Part shown: positions 1-6,947 of the stretch, in pieces | How positions within the stretch are numbered: the stretch's first letter is position 1 | Layout of the letters: every line of letters begins with the position of its first letter | DNA from: an uncultured Clostridia bacterium | Lineage (GTDB): Bacteria; Bacillota; Clostridia; TANB77; CAG-508 | Length of the DNA stretch: 15,158 nt | Direction: 5' to 3' | Assembly (NCBI GenBank): GCA_948585895.1 | Contig: CAPBNZ010000005.1 | Span: 34,856 to 50,013 of the forward strand | Notes under the pieces: model-generated | Told to the model about the DNA's origin: nothing | Database searches by the model: none | What the model saw: only the letters and a program-made list of their open reading frames with translations | Program-made: the position numbers and the translations under genes

Positions 1-660
1 TATCTTTATATCTTACATCATTACATTGAATGGAATAAAATCCAATTTTGCCTATTTTACAATAAATGTATGCTTTGCTTGCTTCTATACTTAATTGTGG
101 TTCTTTTAGTCCTTGTTTTTTTAGTGCATAATAAATTTTATTATATACATTAATTAGTCTTGTACCATGTTTTTTACATGTTTTAGAGTTAAATTCTAGT
201 CTTCTTTTTAAGATTTTTAATTCTTTTTCATCCAAATTGCTTAAAAGCGTTTTTACATTAAGTAATATTTCTTTTGTCAATTCCTTATCCGCTTCTTTTA
301 TTGTTTTATGATGCTTTTTTTCTAGTAAATAAAAATCTAATTCTAATATTCCTTTTTTATAATTTTTTAAAACTCTATTTTTTACTTCTTTGGAAAATTT
401 ATCATTATCTTGTAAAGAGTTAAATCCATCTGGTCCAACTTTAGCATATATATAGGCTTTACTTGCCTCTTTACTTAATTCTGGTTCTTTGCTTCCCCTT
501 CTTTTTAGTTCATAATATAAACTTTCATATCCATTTTTTAGTCTTCTCCCATATTTCTGATTATATATTGGATTATAGACTAATTTTTCTTTTAACCTTT
601 TCATTTCTTTATGGTTTAAATATTTTATGGATTCTTTTGCTACTTTTAATATCTTTCTTA
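1..660 (-). repeat. Two ~384-bp direct repeats encoding 128-residue tail modules of the HNH protein
   Basis: Copy A (about 660 to 277) and copy B (about 276 to 1, cut by the window edge) align at protein level with a constant 128-residue offset. Shared pattern: a helical pair ending in KRL/KEKL, then H/Y-G-x-R-L, a YxxxYYxLK helix, KEPxLSxEASKAYIY, and K(V/I)GxxGF(N/Y)S(L/I)Q. The DNA has diverged, so this is an old protein-level duplication rather than a recent tandem repeat. More copies may lie beyond the left edge. Confidence 0.75.
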
Positions 661-1816
661 CAAAAACTGTATCTTCTGCTTTTACTCTATTTTCTATGTT
701 AAGAAAATATTTTTTTATGTCTTTACTTTGTATATCTTTTACATTACGAATCATCTCTATTATGATTTCTTGTTCTTCTTTATTTTCTATGATTCTTGGA
801 TAGATGTCTAATATTATGTTAATATTTGATTTTTCTATTCTATTTTTTTCTAATTCTTTTTCTATTTTTTTTAATTTTTTTTCTATGTATTCCTTTACAG
901 ACCTTTTTGTTTTTCGTATCTTTTTTAGATTGATTGCTCTTGCTACTGTATATATGTTTTGTATGTTTTTTCTTTTTAAATATTCTATTAATTCTTTTTG
1001 TATATTTTCTTCTTCTGGAATCTTTTTAAAGACTTTATTCACTTGTTTTAATCTTTGAAATTCGCTTCTTACATACTGTATGATTTTATTTGGCATATTA
1101 TATGTTTCTAATAAATTAATACAGTCTAAAATAAATAAATCTAATTTTATTTGTTCATATTCTATTTTTGTGTCTGTTAATTTTGGAATTTTCACATTAT
1201 AGGGTACTTGTCTTAAAAGTATTTTATTATTTTTTATTTCATATGTTGTTTTTACATCAGATAGTAAACTTTTTCTATTTTGATTTATATACTTATCTAC
1301 TTCATTTTGTACCATTATTTTTTTTCTATATTGTTCTATTTCTTGTTCTTCTAAAGCTTTTAGACTTTTTATCATATAGTTTACTAATTTTAATAATCGG
1401 ATGGGATTAAATATTTCTTTACCATTTATGTTTTTTTGTCTTGTCCACCAGTCTAATGGATGATGGACGCTTTTTCTTAAATTATATTGCAATATTGATG
1501 GAACACAATTATAGGCTAAACTATTTCCTCCTGTTGCTAAGGCTATTATATGTTCTAAGCTTAAATTACATATTTTTTTATTTTCTGTTGCTTTATCAAA
1601 ATTTAAAAATTTCTCTCCTGAAAATGCACATCGATAATCAAAATATTGCAATGTAATATTGGCTTGTTCTATTGTTAATCTTCCTATTTTTCCGTAATCT
1701 ATTGCTCTGTTATTATGTACATTAACATCATGGAATATTATGTCTTCTTTTTTGGCTTTTCTATTTATTTCGTTTATGGTTAATTTTGCATTTATTTTTC
1801 TTATATATTTCTTCAT
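1..1816 (-). CDS. Large HNH endonuclease-like protein, C-terminus beyond the window edge
   Basis: I translated the minus strand by hand: 605 codons from ATG at 1816-1814 to the left edge with no stop, so the gene is partial. SD AAGGATG lies just upstream; an earlier ATG at 1824 stops after three codons. Residues 63-125 form an HNH-like fold signature: C63 with SG at 66-67, then LEHIIAL (H89), GG at 96-97, NCVP (N103) and YNLRK (N112, K115), ending in DWW. The middle (about 140-380) is Lys/Glu-rich and predicted helical. Residues about 379-507 and 507-605 are a direct repeat with a 128-residue offset (SKAYIYAKVG at 452 against SKAYIYCKIG at 580). HNH proteins cut or nick DNA; the target here is unknown. 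The tail repeats may bind nucleic acid, which is inference. I do not recognise the full architecture. It is not Cas9/IsrB-like, because no RuvC motif is seen. Confidence 0.85.
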   Translation of the reverse strand, partial: MKKYIRKINAKLTINEINRKAKKEDIIFHDVNVHNNRAIDYGKIGRLTIEQANITLQYFDYRCAFSGEKFLNFDKATENKKICNLSLEHIIALATGGNSLAYNCVPSILQYNLRKSVHHPLDWWTRQKNINGKEIFNPIRLLKLVNYMIKSLKALEEQEIEQYRKKIMVQNEVDKYINQNRKSLLSDVKTTYEIKNNKILLRQVPYNVKIPKLTDTKIEYEQIKLDLFILDCINLLETYNMPNKIIQYVRSEFQRLKQVNKVFKKIPEEENIQKELIEYLKRKNIQNIYTVARAINLKKIRKTKRSVKEYIEKKLKKIEKELEKNRIEKSNINIILDIYPRIIENKEEQEIIIEMIRNVKDIQSKDIKKYFLNIENRVKAEDTVFVRKILKVAKESIKYLNHKEMKRLKEKLVYNPIYNQKYGRRLKNGYESLYYELKRRGSKEPELSKEASKAYIYAKVGPDGFNSLQDNDKFSKEVKNRVLKNYKKGILELDFYLLEKKHHKTIKEADKELTKEILLNVKTLLSNLDEKELKILKRRLEFNSKTCKKHGTRLINVYNKIYYALKKQGLKEPQLSIEASKAYIYCKIGKIGFYSIQCNDVRYKD

Positions 1817-1840
1817 TTGTTCATCCTTTTTATGTTAGTT

Positions 1841-1867
1841 ATAGAAACTCTCTGGCGTGCTTTCTAT
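1841..1867 (-). promoter_or_regulatory. Leader hairpin upstream of the HNH gene
   Basis: ATAGAAA (1841-1847) and TTTCTAT (1861-1867) form a perfect 7-bp inverted repeat around a 13-nt, unusually GC-rich loop, about 10 bp upstream of the ribosome binding site of the HNH gene. It could be an operator, or an mRNA hairpin that tunes translation. No clear promoter was found nearby. Confidence 0.35.
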
Positions 1868-1914
1868 TTAAAAACAAAAGCGACCTGATTAAAATTCATG
1901 TCTTTTTTGATTAC

Positions 1915-2124
1915 TTACCTATTTCGTTTTTGTTTATAAGCAAAATTTATTATTATTACTTTTAATATCTTGCACCAAACTAAAACTTTCCATAGATTAT
2001 ATTGATTCATATGATTTCCTATCCTATAAATAACTTGATTTTTAAATTGTTCATTCATTTCATAAGATAGAAATATCATTGATTTTAGTAAAAGTATGTT
2101 ATCACAAAGAATTTCTCTTTTCAA
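1915..2124 (-). pseudogene. Decayed fragment of an HD-domain phosphohydrolase
   Basis: This 69-codon frame is a relic of the same family as the intact HD gene at 5819-6487. The stretch FKNQVIYRIGNHM matches FKNQVLHMIGNHM of the intact protein, and ILKVIIINFA matches MLEVIIISFA. At DNA level 18 bases are identical (2006-2023 against 6021-6038), as are 15 (2032-2046 against 6047-6061), both on the minus strand. The N-terminal half with the first His and the HD pair is absent, and the conserved Asp after FA is replaced (FAYKQ against FADNI). It therefore cannot be a working phosphohydrolase. It most likely descends from a duplicated copy of the downstream operon end. Confidence 0.75.
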
Positions 2125-2289
2125 TAAATTTTAATTACAAATAGAACCAAAATCTTTTGTGCTTTTAGATTACTACATGTCTTGTTTTAGTTTGTTAGCA
2201 AAAACTTTTACGTGATTTCTTAGGTATGTATTTTAGTCTCTAACATTTTGTTATTTCTTTTGACACTATTATTTGTTTTCAGTTATCTT

Positions 2290-2310
2290 AATCGTTTTCA
2301 TAAAATGATT
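2290..2310 (+). promoter_or_regulatory. Inverted repeat just upstream of the ABC-F promoter
   Basis: AATCGTTTT (2290-2298) and AAAATGATT (2302-2310) pair at 8 of 9 positions across a 3-nt centre, ending 5 bp before the -35 box. This is an operator-like position, but the size is near what chance gives in AT-rich DNA. Confidence 0.3.
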
Positions 2311-2315
2311 TTAAG

Positions 2316-2344
2316 TTGATACTTGTAAATTTTTATGATAATAT
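2316..2344 (+). promoter_or_regulatory. Sigma-A promoter of the ABC-F gene
   Basis: TTGATA (2316-2321), a 17-bp spacer and TAATAT (2339-2344) fit the vegetative consensus. The transcript would start near 2351, only about 26 nt before the ATG. That leaves no room for the leader-peptide attenuator common ahead of antibiotic-responsive ABC-F genes. SD AAGGAG is at 2366-2371. Confidence 0.75.
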
Positions 2345-2376
2345 AAGTAAAAATAAATCAATTACAAGGAGAAATT

Positions 2377-3861
2377 ATGTCTTTAATACGTGTAAATAAT
2401 TTAACTTTTTCCTATAATGGATGTTATAATAATATATTTAGAGATGTATCATTTACTATAGATACTGATTGGAAATTAGGGCTAATTGGCAGAAATGGTA
2501 AAGGAAAAACTACACTTTTAAAATTATTACAAGGAAAATTGGTATATACTGGCACAATAGCCAAAAATGTAGAGGTTGATTATTTCCCTTTTGAAATAGT
2601 AAATAAAGATACTATGACAATAGAAATTGTTTATGAGATTGCTCCGAATGCTGAAGATTGGGAAATTATAAAAGAACTAAATTTGCTTTCTACTAATCCA
2701 GAAATTCTTTACAGGAATTTTAATTCATTAAGTGGTGGTGAGCAAATGAAAATACTTTTAATAAGTTTGTTTTTAAAAGGAAATAACTTTTTACTTATCG
2801 ATGAGCCTACTAATCATTTGGACACAGATACAAAAAATAATTTAATTTGTTATTTAGAAAAGAAAAAAGGATTTATATTAGTATCACATGATAGAAACTT
2901 TTTAGATAAAGTGTTAAATCATATCCTTTCTATTAATCATACTAATATTGAAATACAACAAGGTAATTTTTCATCTTGGAAGGAAAATAAAGATAAACAA
3001 GATAATTTTGAAATCATGCAGAATAAAAAACTACAAAAAGATATAAATAGACTTAACATCTCTTCAAAAAATACTATGCAATGGTCAAATGAAGTTGAAA
3101 AAACAAAGAGCAAAAAATATAATTCAGAATCAACAATTGACAAAGGATATATCGGACACAAGTCAGCTAAAATGATGAAAAAATCAAAGGTTATTGTACA
3201 AAGAATAGAAAAAGCAATAGATGAAAAAACTAATTTATTAAAAAATATCGATAAAAATGAAAGTTTAAAGATAATTCCTTTAGAAAGCAGAAAAAGTCCA
3301 TTTATTTTAGCTAATCATTTGCAAATAAAATACAATGAAAATGCATTGTTTTCACCCATTTCTTTCGAAGTAACAAATGGAGATAGAATTGCCATATTAG
3401 GAAAAAATGGAATAGGAAAATCTAGTATATTAAAACTTATAATTGGAAAAGAAATCCATTACAATGGAAAAATTAAAATAGCAAATGATGTAAAAATGTC
3501 TTATGTATCACAAGGTACAAAATATTTAAAAGGAAATTTAAAAATCTTTACCCAAGAAAATAAATTAGATGAAAGTATCTTTAAAGCAATGCTATCAAAA
3601 ATGGGATTTTCAAAATTAGATTTTGATTCAGATATGGAGAATATGAGTGAAGGTCAAAAGAAAAAAGTTTTAATAGCAAAAAGCATTTCAGAACAAGCTA
3701 ATGTTTATATATGGGATGAGCCATTGAACTATATAGATATACTAACAAGAATACAGATAGAAAATGTTATTTTAACTTATAAACCTACACTAATTTTTGT
3801 TGAACATGATGAAACCTTTATTAAAAAGGTAGCAACAAAAATAATAAAATTAGAAAAATAG
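2377..3861 (+). CDS. Lsa-type ABC-F ribosome protection protein
   Basis: 494 residues, the usual size for Lsa-like ABC-F proteins. Two ATP-binding domains lie in tandem with no membrane segment. Domain 1 has Walker A GRNGKGKTT (38-46), signature LSGGE (118-122), Walker B with catalytic E143 (LLIDEPTNHLD) and switch His171. A charged linker of about 205-300 is the region that reaches the peptidyl-transferase centre in this family. Domain 2 has GKNGIGKSS (342-350), signature MSEGQ (423-427), and WDEPLNYID with E448 and switch His477. DEPLNYID and the start KLGLIGRNGKGKTTLL are typical of Lsa. Such proteins remove lincosamide, streptogramin A and pleuromutilin drugs from stalled ribosomes in the cytosol; this role is inferred from family, not tested here. 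Monocistronic, with SD AAGGAG 5 nt before ATG. A housekeeping ABC-F role is the alternative. Confidence 0.93.
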   Translation: MSLIRVNNLTFSYNGCYNNIFRDVSFTIDTDWKLGLIGRNGKGKTTLLKLLQGKLVYTGTIAKNVEVDYFPFEIVNKDTMTIEIVYEIAPNAEDWEIIKELNLLSTNPEILYRNFNSLSGGEQMKILLISLFLKGNNFLLIDEPTNHLDTDTKNNLICYLEKKKGFILVSHDRNFLDKVLNHILSINHTNIEIQQGNFSSWKENKDKQDNFEIMQNKKLQKDINRLNISSKNTMQWSNEVEKTKSKKYNSESTIDKGYIGHKSAKMMKKSKVIVQRIEKAIDEKTNLLKNIDKNESLKIIPLESRKSPFILANHLQIKYNENALFSPISFEVTNGDRIAILGKNGIGKSSILKLIIGKEIHYNGKIKIANDVKMSYVSQGTKYLKGNLKIFTQENKLDESIFKAMLSKMGFSKLDFDSDMENMSEGQKKKVLIAKSISEQANVYIWDEPLNYIDILTRIQIENVILTYKPTLIFVEHDETFIKKVATKIIKLEK

Positions 3862-3914
3862 GTTTATAGAACGTGGTGGGTTTTTCTATGAATTTGAATT
3901 TTATTAAGTGTTCG

Positions 3915-4078
3915 TTAGCTTTTATTTGTAGAATTACCTAAAGCAATAAATGTTGCTAATGTATCTTTCGAAGTTGATTAAAAAAAGCAGACAGAACACC
4001 TAGCTCCTCTTGTGTTTTATCCTTGGCAATATTACAAGCTAATATAGAAACTAAAGTTACCAATTCACAACTTTGCAT
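3915..4078 (-). pseudogene. Frameshifted small protein resembling DUF6774
   Basis: A start at 4078 with SD AGAGAGG reads MQSCELVTLVSILACNIAKD, continues to FFNQLRKIH and hits a stop at about 40 residues. Shifting frame right after FNQL restores DTLATFIAL and then GNSTNKS before TAA at 3915-3917. The small Clostridia family I know as DUF6774 has the same order (SCELVT, ALAC-IAK, FTQLGDTLAT), so the second part belongs to the gene. The span is 164 nt, one short of a multiple of three. Function is unknown in the family. The family name is from memory; the frameshift is seen directly. Confidence 0.65.
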
Positions 4079-4296
4079 AGTAATAACCTCTCTTATAATA
4101 AATTATATGCCAAATATTAAATTAATAATACCAACAATACATAATTTATATTGATGAGGGATGATTTATGCTCATAGATTGACGACTTATACTAATTGTT
4201 TTTCTTACTAAAAATTGTTTTTAATTATAGCTTTCTATATATAAAGCTTTTGCAATATATGGAGTTATTTCTTTAAATTGATACCAACCAGAACTC

Positions 4297-4965
4297 TTAC
4301 TGTCGTTTTTTCCACCGATTTGGATTGGAAACATATACCATATCTTTATCATCTGTAGCAAGTAGTACCATATAATGTGATGCAGTAGTCCAACGATTAT
4401 CGTGAGGCTGATTCCATACGCATATTAAAATGGGTCTATTGGTTTTCAAATGTTCTTGTAATTTTTCTTTTGATAAATGAAAACTATCATAATAAAAATT
4501 TGTATTTTTAATTTGATAACTATTAGACAACTCTTTTGAGAGTGAATCATAATCTAATACAGGATAATATTTTTGTCTAAAATCTTCTGGTGTATAACTT
4601 TTATTGTATCCACTTAATATAGTTGCAATTGCAGTAATTCCACATCCATTTTCTGCCATAGTTCCACCCCAATATGTATGATTGCTCCAAGAATCACCAT
4701 TTTGTCTATATTCGATATAAGTCTTTTTATGATTTTCAATTGTCGTAAATGTAGTGAAATAATCCTTTTTGTTTTCTACTTTTTCTTGCCCTATTCCAGA
4801 ATAATTTTTATTTATATCTTGTTTAATTGTTTGATATTCTGAAGTATGTGTAATTTTAGAAATAAATTTATTTAAGTTATAAGATATATCATTTAATGAA
4901 TTATTTATAAAAAACAAGTATATTCCTATAATTATTATTAATGCTATTATTATTCTTTTCTTCAT
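4297..4965 (-). CDS. Membrane-anchored C39-like cysteine peptidase, C-terminus frameshifted
   Basis: 222 residues. Residues 4-20 form a hydrophobic N-terminal anchor, so the rest faces outside. The domain from about 82 on is Peptidase_C39_2-like: YRQNGDSW with oxyanion Gln88, then ENGCGITAIATIL with candidate nucleophile Cys108, SHYMVLLAT with His197, and VYVSNPN with N214 as the likely third residue. The reading frame ends abruptly after NPN. In the next frame the DNA continues as GGKNDSKSSGWYQF, then KEITPYIAKALYIESYN, with stop at 4221-4223, exactly what the family has at its end. One extra base near 4314-4321 explains this; the ancestral gene was 4221-4965, 247 residues. All catalytic residues precede the break, so activity may persist. 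SD AGAGGA precedes ATG. Substrate unknown; there is no ABC transporter next to it, so a bacteriocin-processing role is not supported. Confidence 0.8.
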   Translation of the reverse strand: MKKRIIIALIIIIGIYLFFINNSLNDISYNLNKFISKITHTSEYQTIKQDINKNYSGIGQEKVENKKDYFTTFTTIENHKKTYIEYRQNGDSWSNHTYWGGTMAENGCGITAIATILSGYNKSYTPEDFRQKYYPVLDYDSLSKELSNSYQIKNTNFYYDSFHLSKEKLQEHLKTNRPILICVWNQPHDNRWTTASHYMVLLATDDKDMVYVSNPNRWKKRQ

Positions 4966-5059
4966 CTAATTTCCTCTTCTTTCTTATTAGTTGTTTTTAT
5001 TATACAATAAAAGAAAGAAAAAGGTTTTAAGGAATGATTAAATAAATCTTAACATTTTC

Positions 5060-5218
5060 TTATTTTTCTTCTGGAATACGATACAACCTAATTTTTATTG
5101 ATAGGATTAAACCTCTAATTTCAGATGAAGTACATTTATAAGCCATAGCAATTTTATTTAAAGTTTCCTTTTTGAAAAATTTAGTTTTTAATCCAAAGAA
5201 TCTTATAAATCTATCTTC
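5060..5218 (-). pseudogene. C-terminal fragment of a sigma-region-4-like HTH protein
   Basis: An open frame of 52 codons lies between stops, with no start that would give a complete protein. The sequence ETLNKIAMAYKCTSSEIRGL, followed by ILSIKIRLYRIPEEK, has the spacing of a helix-turn-helix like sigma-70 region 4 (T-L-x-x-I-A-x-x-Y ... I-R-G). Upstream in the same frame is a stop at 5219-5221 and then AT-rich DNA. It looks like the tail of a lost regulator gene. The family call is tentative. Confidence 0.35.
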
Positions 5219-5409
5219 TTACTTATCGATTTTACTATTTTAATTGATAACAATTTTATATTTTTATTTCTAATCTAAATCCTAATCCAGTAAGAATAAG
5301 TTATGTATACTTCAAATTATATTAAAAAATGTATTTTATAAAAAACAGCTAAACAGATATAAAATTATAGTTCTAAAAGTAGTGAAATTGAATTTTAGGG
5401 GATTTTATT

Positions 5410-5773
5410 ATGGTAGAGATACGTTATTTACAAAGAAGGAGATTATTTTATTCTTGACTTATATTTAGAAAAGGAAGATTACGAAAATGATTATGTTGCT
5501 GGAAAATATAGGAATTTAAAATTAGAATATTTAAAAAGTAATAAGAAAGCAGAATATATAATAATATTCATGAACGAAACTTTAAGAAAACATATTGTTA
5601 AAACTGACAAACAAGTTAAACAAATATTTGAAATACTTATGGAACAAATGCTAGAAAAAAATCCTATTGACGAAAATTTGAAAAATACTGACTTTTTAAA
5701 ATAGATTGGGCTTATGAATAATCATAAAAGTTCGGTTGGAGAAATTATTTTTAAAGAGTTGATTTATATCTAG
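5410..5773 (+). pseudogene. tnpV: TnpV transposon-encoded protein, inactivated
   Basis: ATG at 5410 preceded by AGGGG begins MVEIRYLQ. A frameshift at about 5434-5437 moves to the frame GDYFILDLYLEKEDY, then GKYRNLKLEYLKSNKKAEY, LRKHIVKTDKQVKQIFEIL and DFLK. TAG follows at 5702-5704 where the family has Trp (AWVGRMNN against *-IGLMNN), and the same frame then runs EIIFKELIYI to TAG at 5771-5773. The order EIRY, GKYxxLxxxYLK, FxxxLxxHxxxxD, GxMNN and ELIYI with a total near 121 codons matches TnpV, a protein of unknown function carried on Tn4451-type and related Clostridia elements. Two lesions make it a pseudogene. No recombinase is left nearby, so it marks an old mobile-element visit. Confidence 0.75.
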
Positions 5774-5798
5774 ACATAGAAAAAGTATGTTAATATTT

Positions 5799-5827
5799 AG
5801 GACTTAAGAGTTTTGCCCTTAAGTCCT
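5799..5827 (-). terminator. Hairpin at the end of the hydrolase operon
   Basis: AGGACTTAAG (5799-5808) and CTTAAGTCCT (5818-5827) form a perfect 10-bp stem with a 9-nt loop. The stem starts in the last codons of the HD gene and takes in its stop codon. The run after it on the minus strand is only AT-rich (AAATATTAAC), so termination strength is uncertain. Confidence 0.55.
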
Positions 5828-6487
5828 ACTATTATAATATGGATTTAATGATTTATAATATGGAACACCTGCTTTAGGAAATTCGTACTTTTCTCCTTTT
5901 CCTATCTCATTAATAACTTTTGAAGCAGGTTCTAAATAATTATCTATATTGTCAGCAAAACTAATTATAATTACTTCCAACATTTTTGTTTCTACAAAAA
6001 TGCCTTCTTCTCTAAATTCTTTCATATGATTTCCTATCATATGTAGAACTTGATTTTTAAAATACTCATCAATTTCATATTTACTAAGATAATTATCTAC
6101 AATATGTACTCCTTCATATGAATGTCCTAATAATTCTGCTCCATTACCTTTTCTAGCTATATAGCTTTCATCTTTCCTAAAATCATTATATTCATTAGTT
6201 TTTCCTATATCATGCAGCAATGCACCAAATAGTATTAAATCCATATCTATGTTTAAATTTGGATACATATTTGCAATATTATAAGAATTTCTAGTTACAC
6301 AGTAAATATGATAAAGTAATCCACCTTTGAAATAATGATGTCTACCTGGTATTGCAGGTTTATTGATTAGTTTTTCTTTATAATTACTATATATTTCTTG
6401 ACAACATTCTTTTAATATTGGACTTTTTATCTTATTACAATATTCAATACAATTATTATAGCATTCTTCTATTTCTTTATCGGTCAT
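5819..6487 (-). CDS. HD-domain phosphohydrolase (YhaM-like HD domain)
   Basis: 222 residues, cytosolic, last gene of the seven-gene operon. The HD metal-binding set is complete: His60 in GGLLYHIY, His92-Asp93 in LLHDIGK, His122 in LLGHSYEG, His154 in MIGNHM and Asp179 in SFADNID. PGRHHYFKGGLLYH and LHDIGKTNEY resemble the HD part of YhaM-type 3'-5' exonucleases, but the OB-fold half of YhaM is missing, so this is a stand-alone HD domain. Such domains hydrolyse phosphomonoesters, dNTPs, (p)ppGpp or cyclic nucleotides; which one cannot be told. ATG overlaps the end of the preceding NUDIX gene by 11 bp, and SD GGAGAA sits inside that gene, so translation is probably coupled. A decayed paralogue lies at 1915-2124. 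Confidence 0.88.
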   Translation of the reverse strand: MTDKEIEECYNNCIEYCNKIKSPILKECCQEIYSNYKEKLINKPAIPGRHHYFKGGLLYHIYCVTRNSYNIANMYPNLNIDMDLILFGALLHDIGKTNEYNDFRKDESYIARKGNGAELLGHSYEGVHIVDNYLSKYEIDEYFKNQVLHMIGNHMKEFREEGIFVETKMLEVIIISFADNIDNYLEPASKVINEIGKGEKYEFPKAGVPYYKSLNPYYNSRT

Positions 6488-6929
6488 TTGAATTTTCTCC
6501 TTTTCTGTTTATATACTCCTCTAATATATATCTTTGATATTCATGAAAAAATTTATCTTTATATTCTTTTGGATTTACCCATAAAACTCTATGATCTTTT
6601 TCTATAGGTTCTGTCATTTTTTTATCAAAATTTGCTATATAAAATGTTGCTGTTACATCTAATAATCCTCTTTCTATTCCATCTGCCCATGCAGTAACTT
6701 TATCAAAATATTTGATATTTTTTATCCTATATCCTGATTCTTCTATAACTTCTCTTTTTAATGCTTCAATTTCTGTTTCTTCGTTTTCAATTCCTCCACC
6801 TAAAAAGAAATAAGTTTTTCCTTCTGTGGCTATTGCTATTTTCTTATCCTCTTTTCGCTCTATTATTACATATGAAGCAGGTCTTTTAGTATATCTTGCA
6901 CCTTCTACTTTGTTTCCTATTCGTACCAT
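6477..6929 (-). CDS. NUDIX hydrolase (operon gene 6)
   Basis: 150 residues with a canonical NUDIX box G45-x5-E51-x7-R59-E60-VI-E63-E64-S-G66, the Mg2+ site for cleaving nucleoside diphosphate-X bonds. The N-terminus (RPASYVIIERKEDKKIAIAT) is the usual first beta strands, and FFLGGGIENEE leads into the box. RVLWVNPKEYKDKFFHEYQR near the C-terminus is the family's end helix. No extra domain. Substrate may be a damaged or modified NTP, a nucleotide sugar or a dinucleotide. SD AGGAGA 5 nt before ATG; 18 bp after the 5'-nucleotidase stop; overlaps the HD gene start. Confidence 0.92.
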   Translation of the reverse strand: MVRIGNKVEGARYTKRPASYVIIERKEDKKIAIATEGKTYFFLGGGIENEETEIEALKREVIEESGYRIKNIKYFDKVTAWADGIERGLLDVTATFYIANFDKKMTEPIEKDHRVLWVNPKEYKDKFFHEYQRYILEEYINRKGENSNDR

Positions 6930-6947
6930 ATTTTTCTCCTATATTTT

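Noticed and set aside
463..1656. Several plus-strand frames of 71-84 codons rich in Phe, Leu and Ile
   Set aside because: They are antisense shadows of the continuous minus-strand HNH reading frame; the composition comes from reverse-complemented Lys/Glu codons.
2258..2286. TTGACA near 2259 as another ABC-F promoter
   Set aside because: The hexamer 17 bp downstream (TTATCT) is a poor -10, and a better promoter lies at 2316-2344.
3865..3895. Stem after the ABC-F gene (ATAGAA and TTCTAT)
   Set aside because: Only 6 bp with a long loop and no T-run after it, so it is not supported as a terminator.
4297..4965. C39 protein as a bacteriocin leader peptidase
   Set aside because: There is no ABC transporter fusion and no precursor peptide with a double-Gly leader nearby; a single N-terminal anchor suggests a stand-alone surface peptidase.
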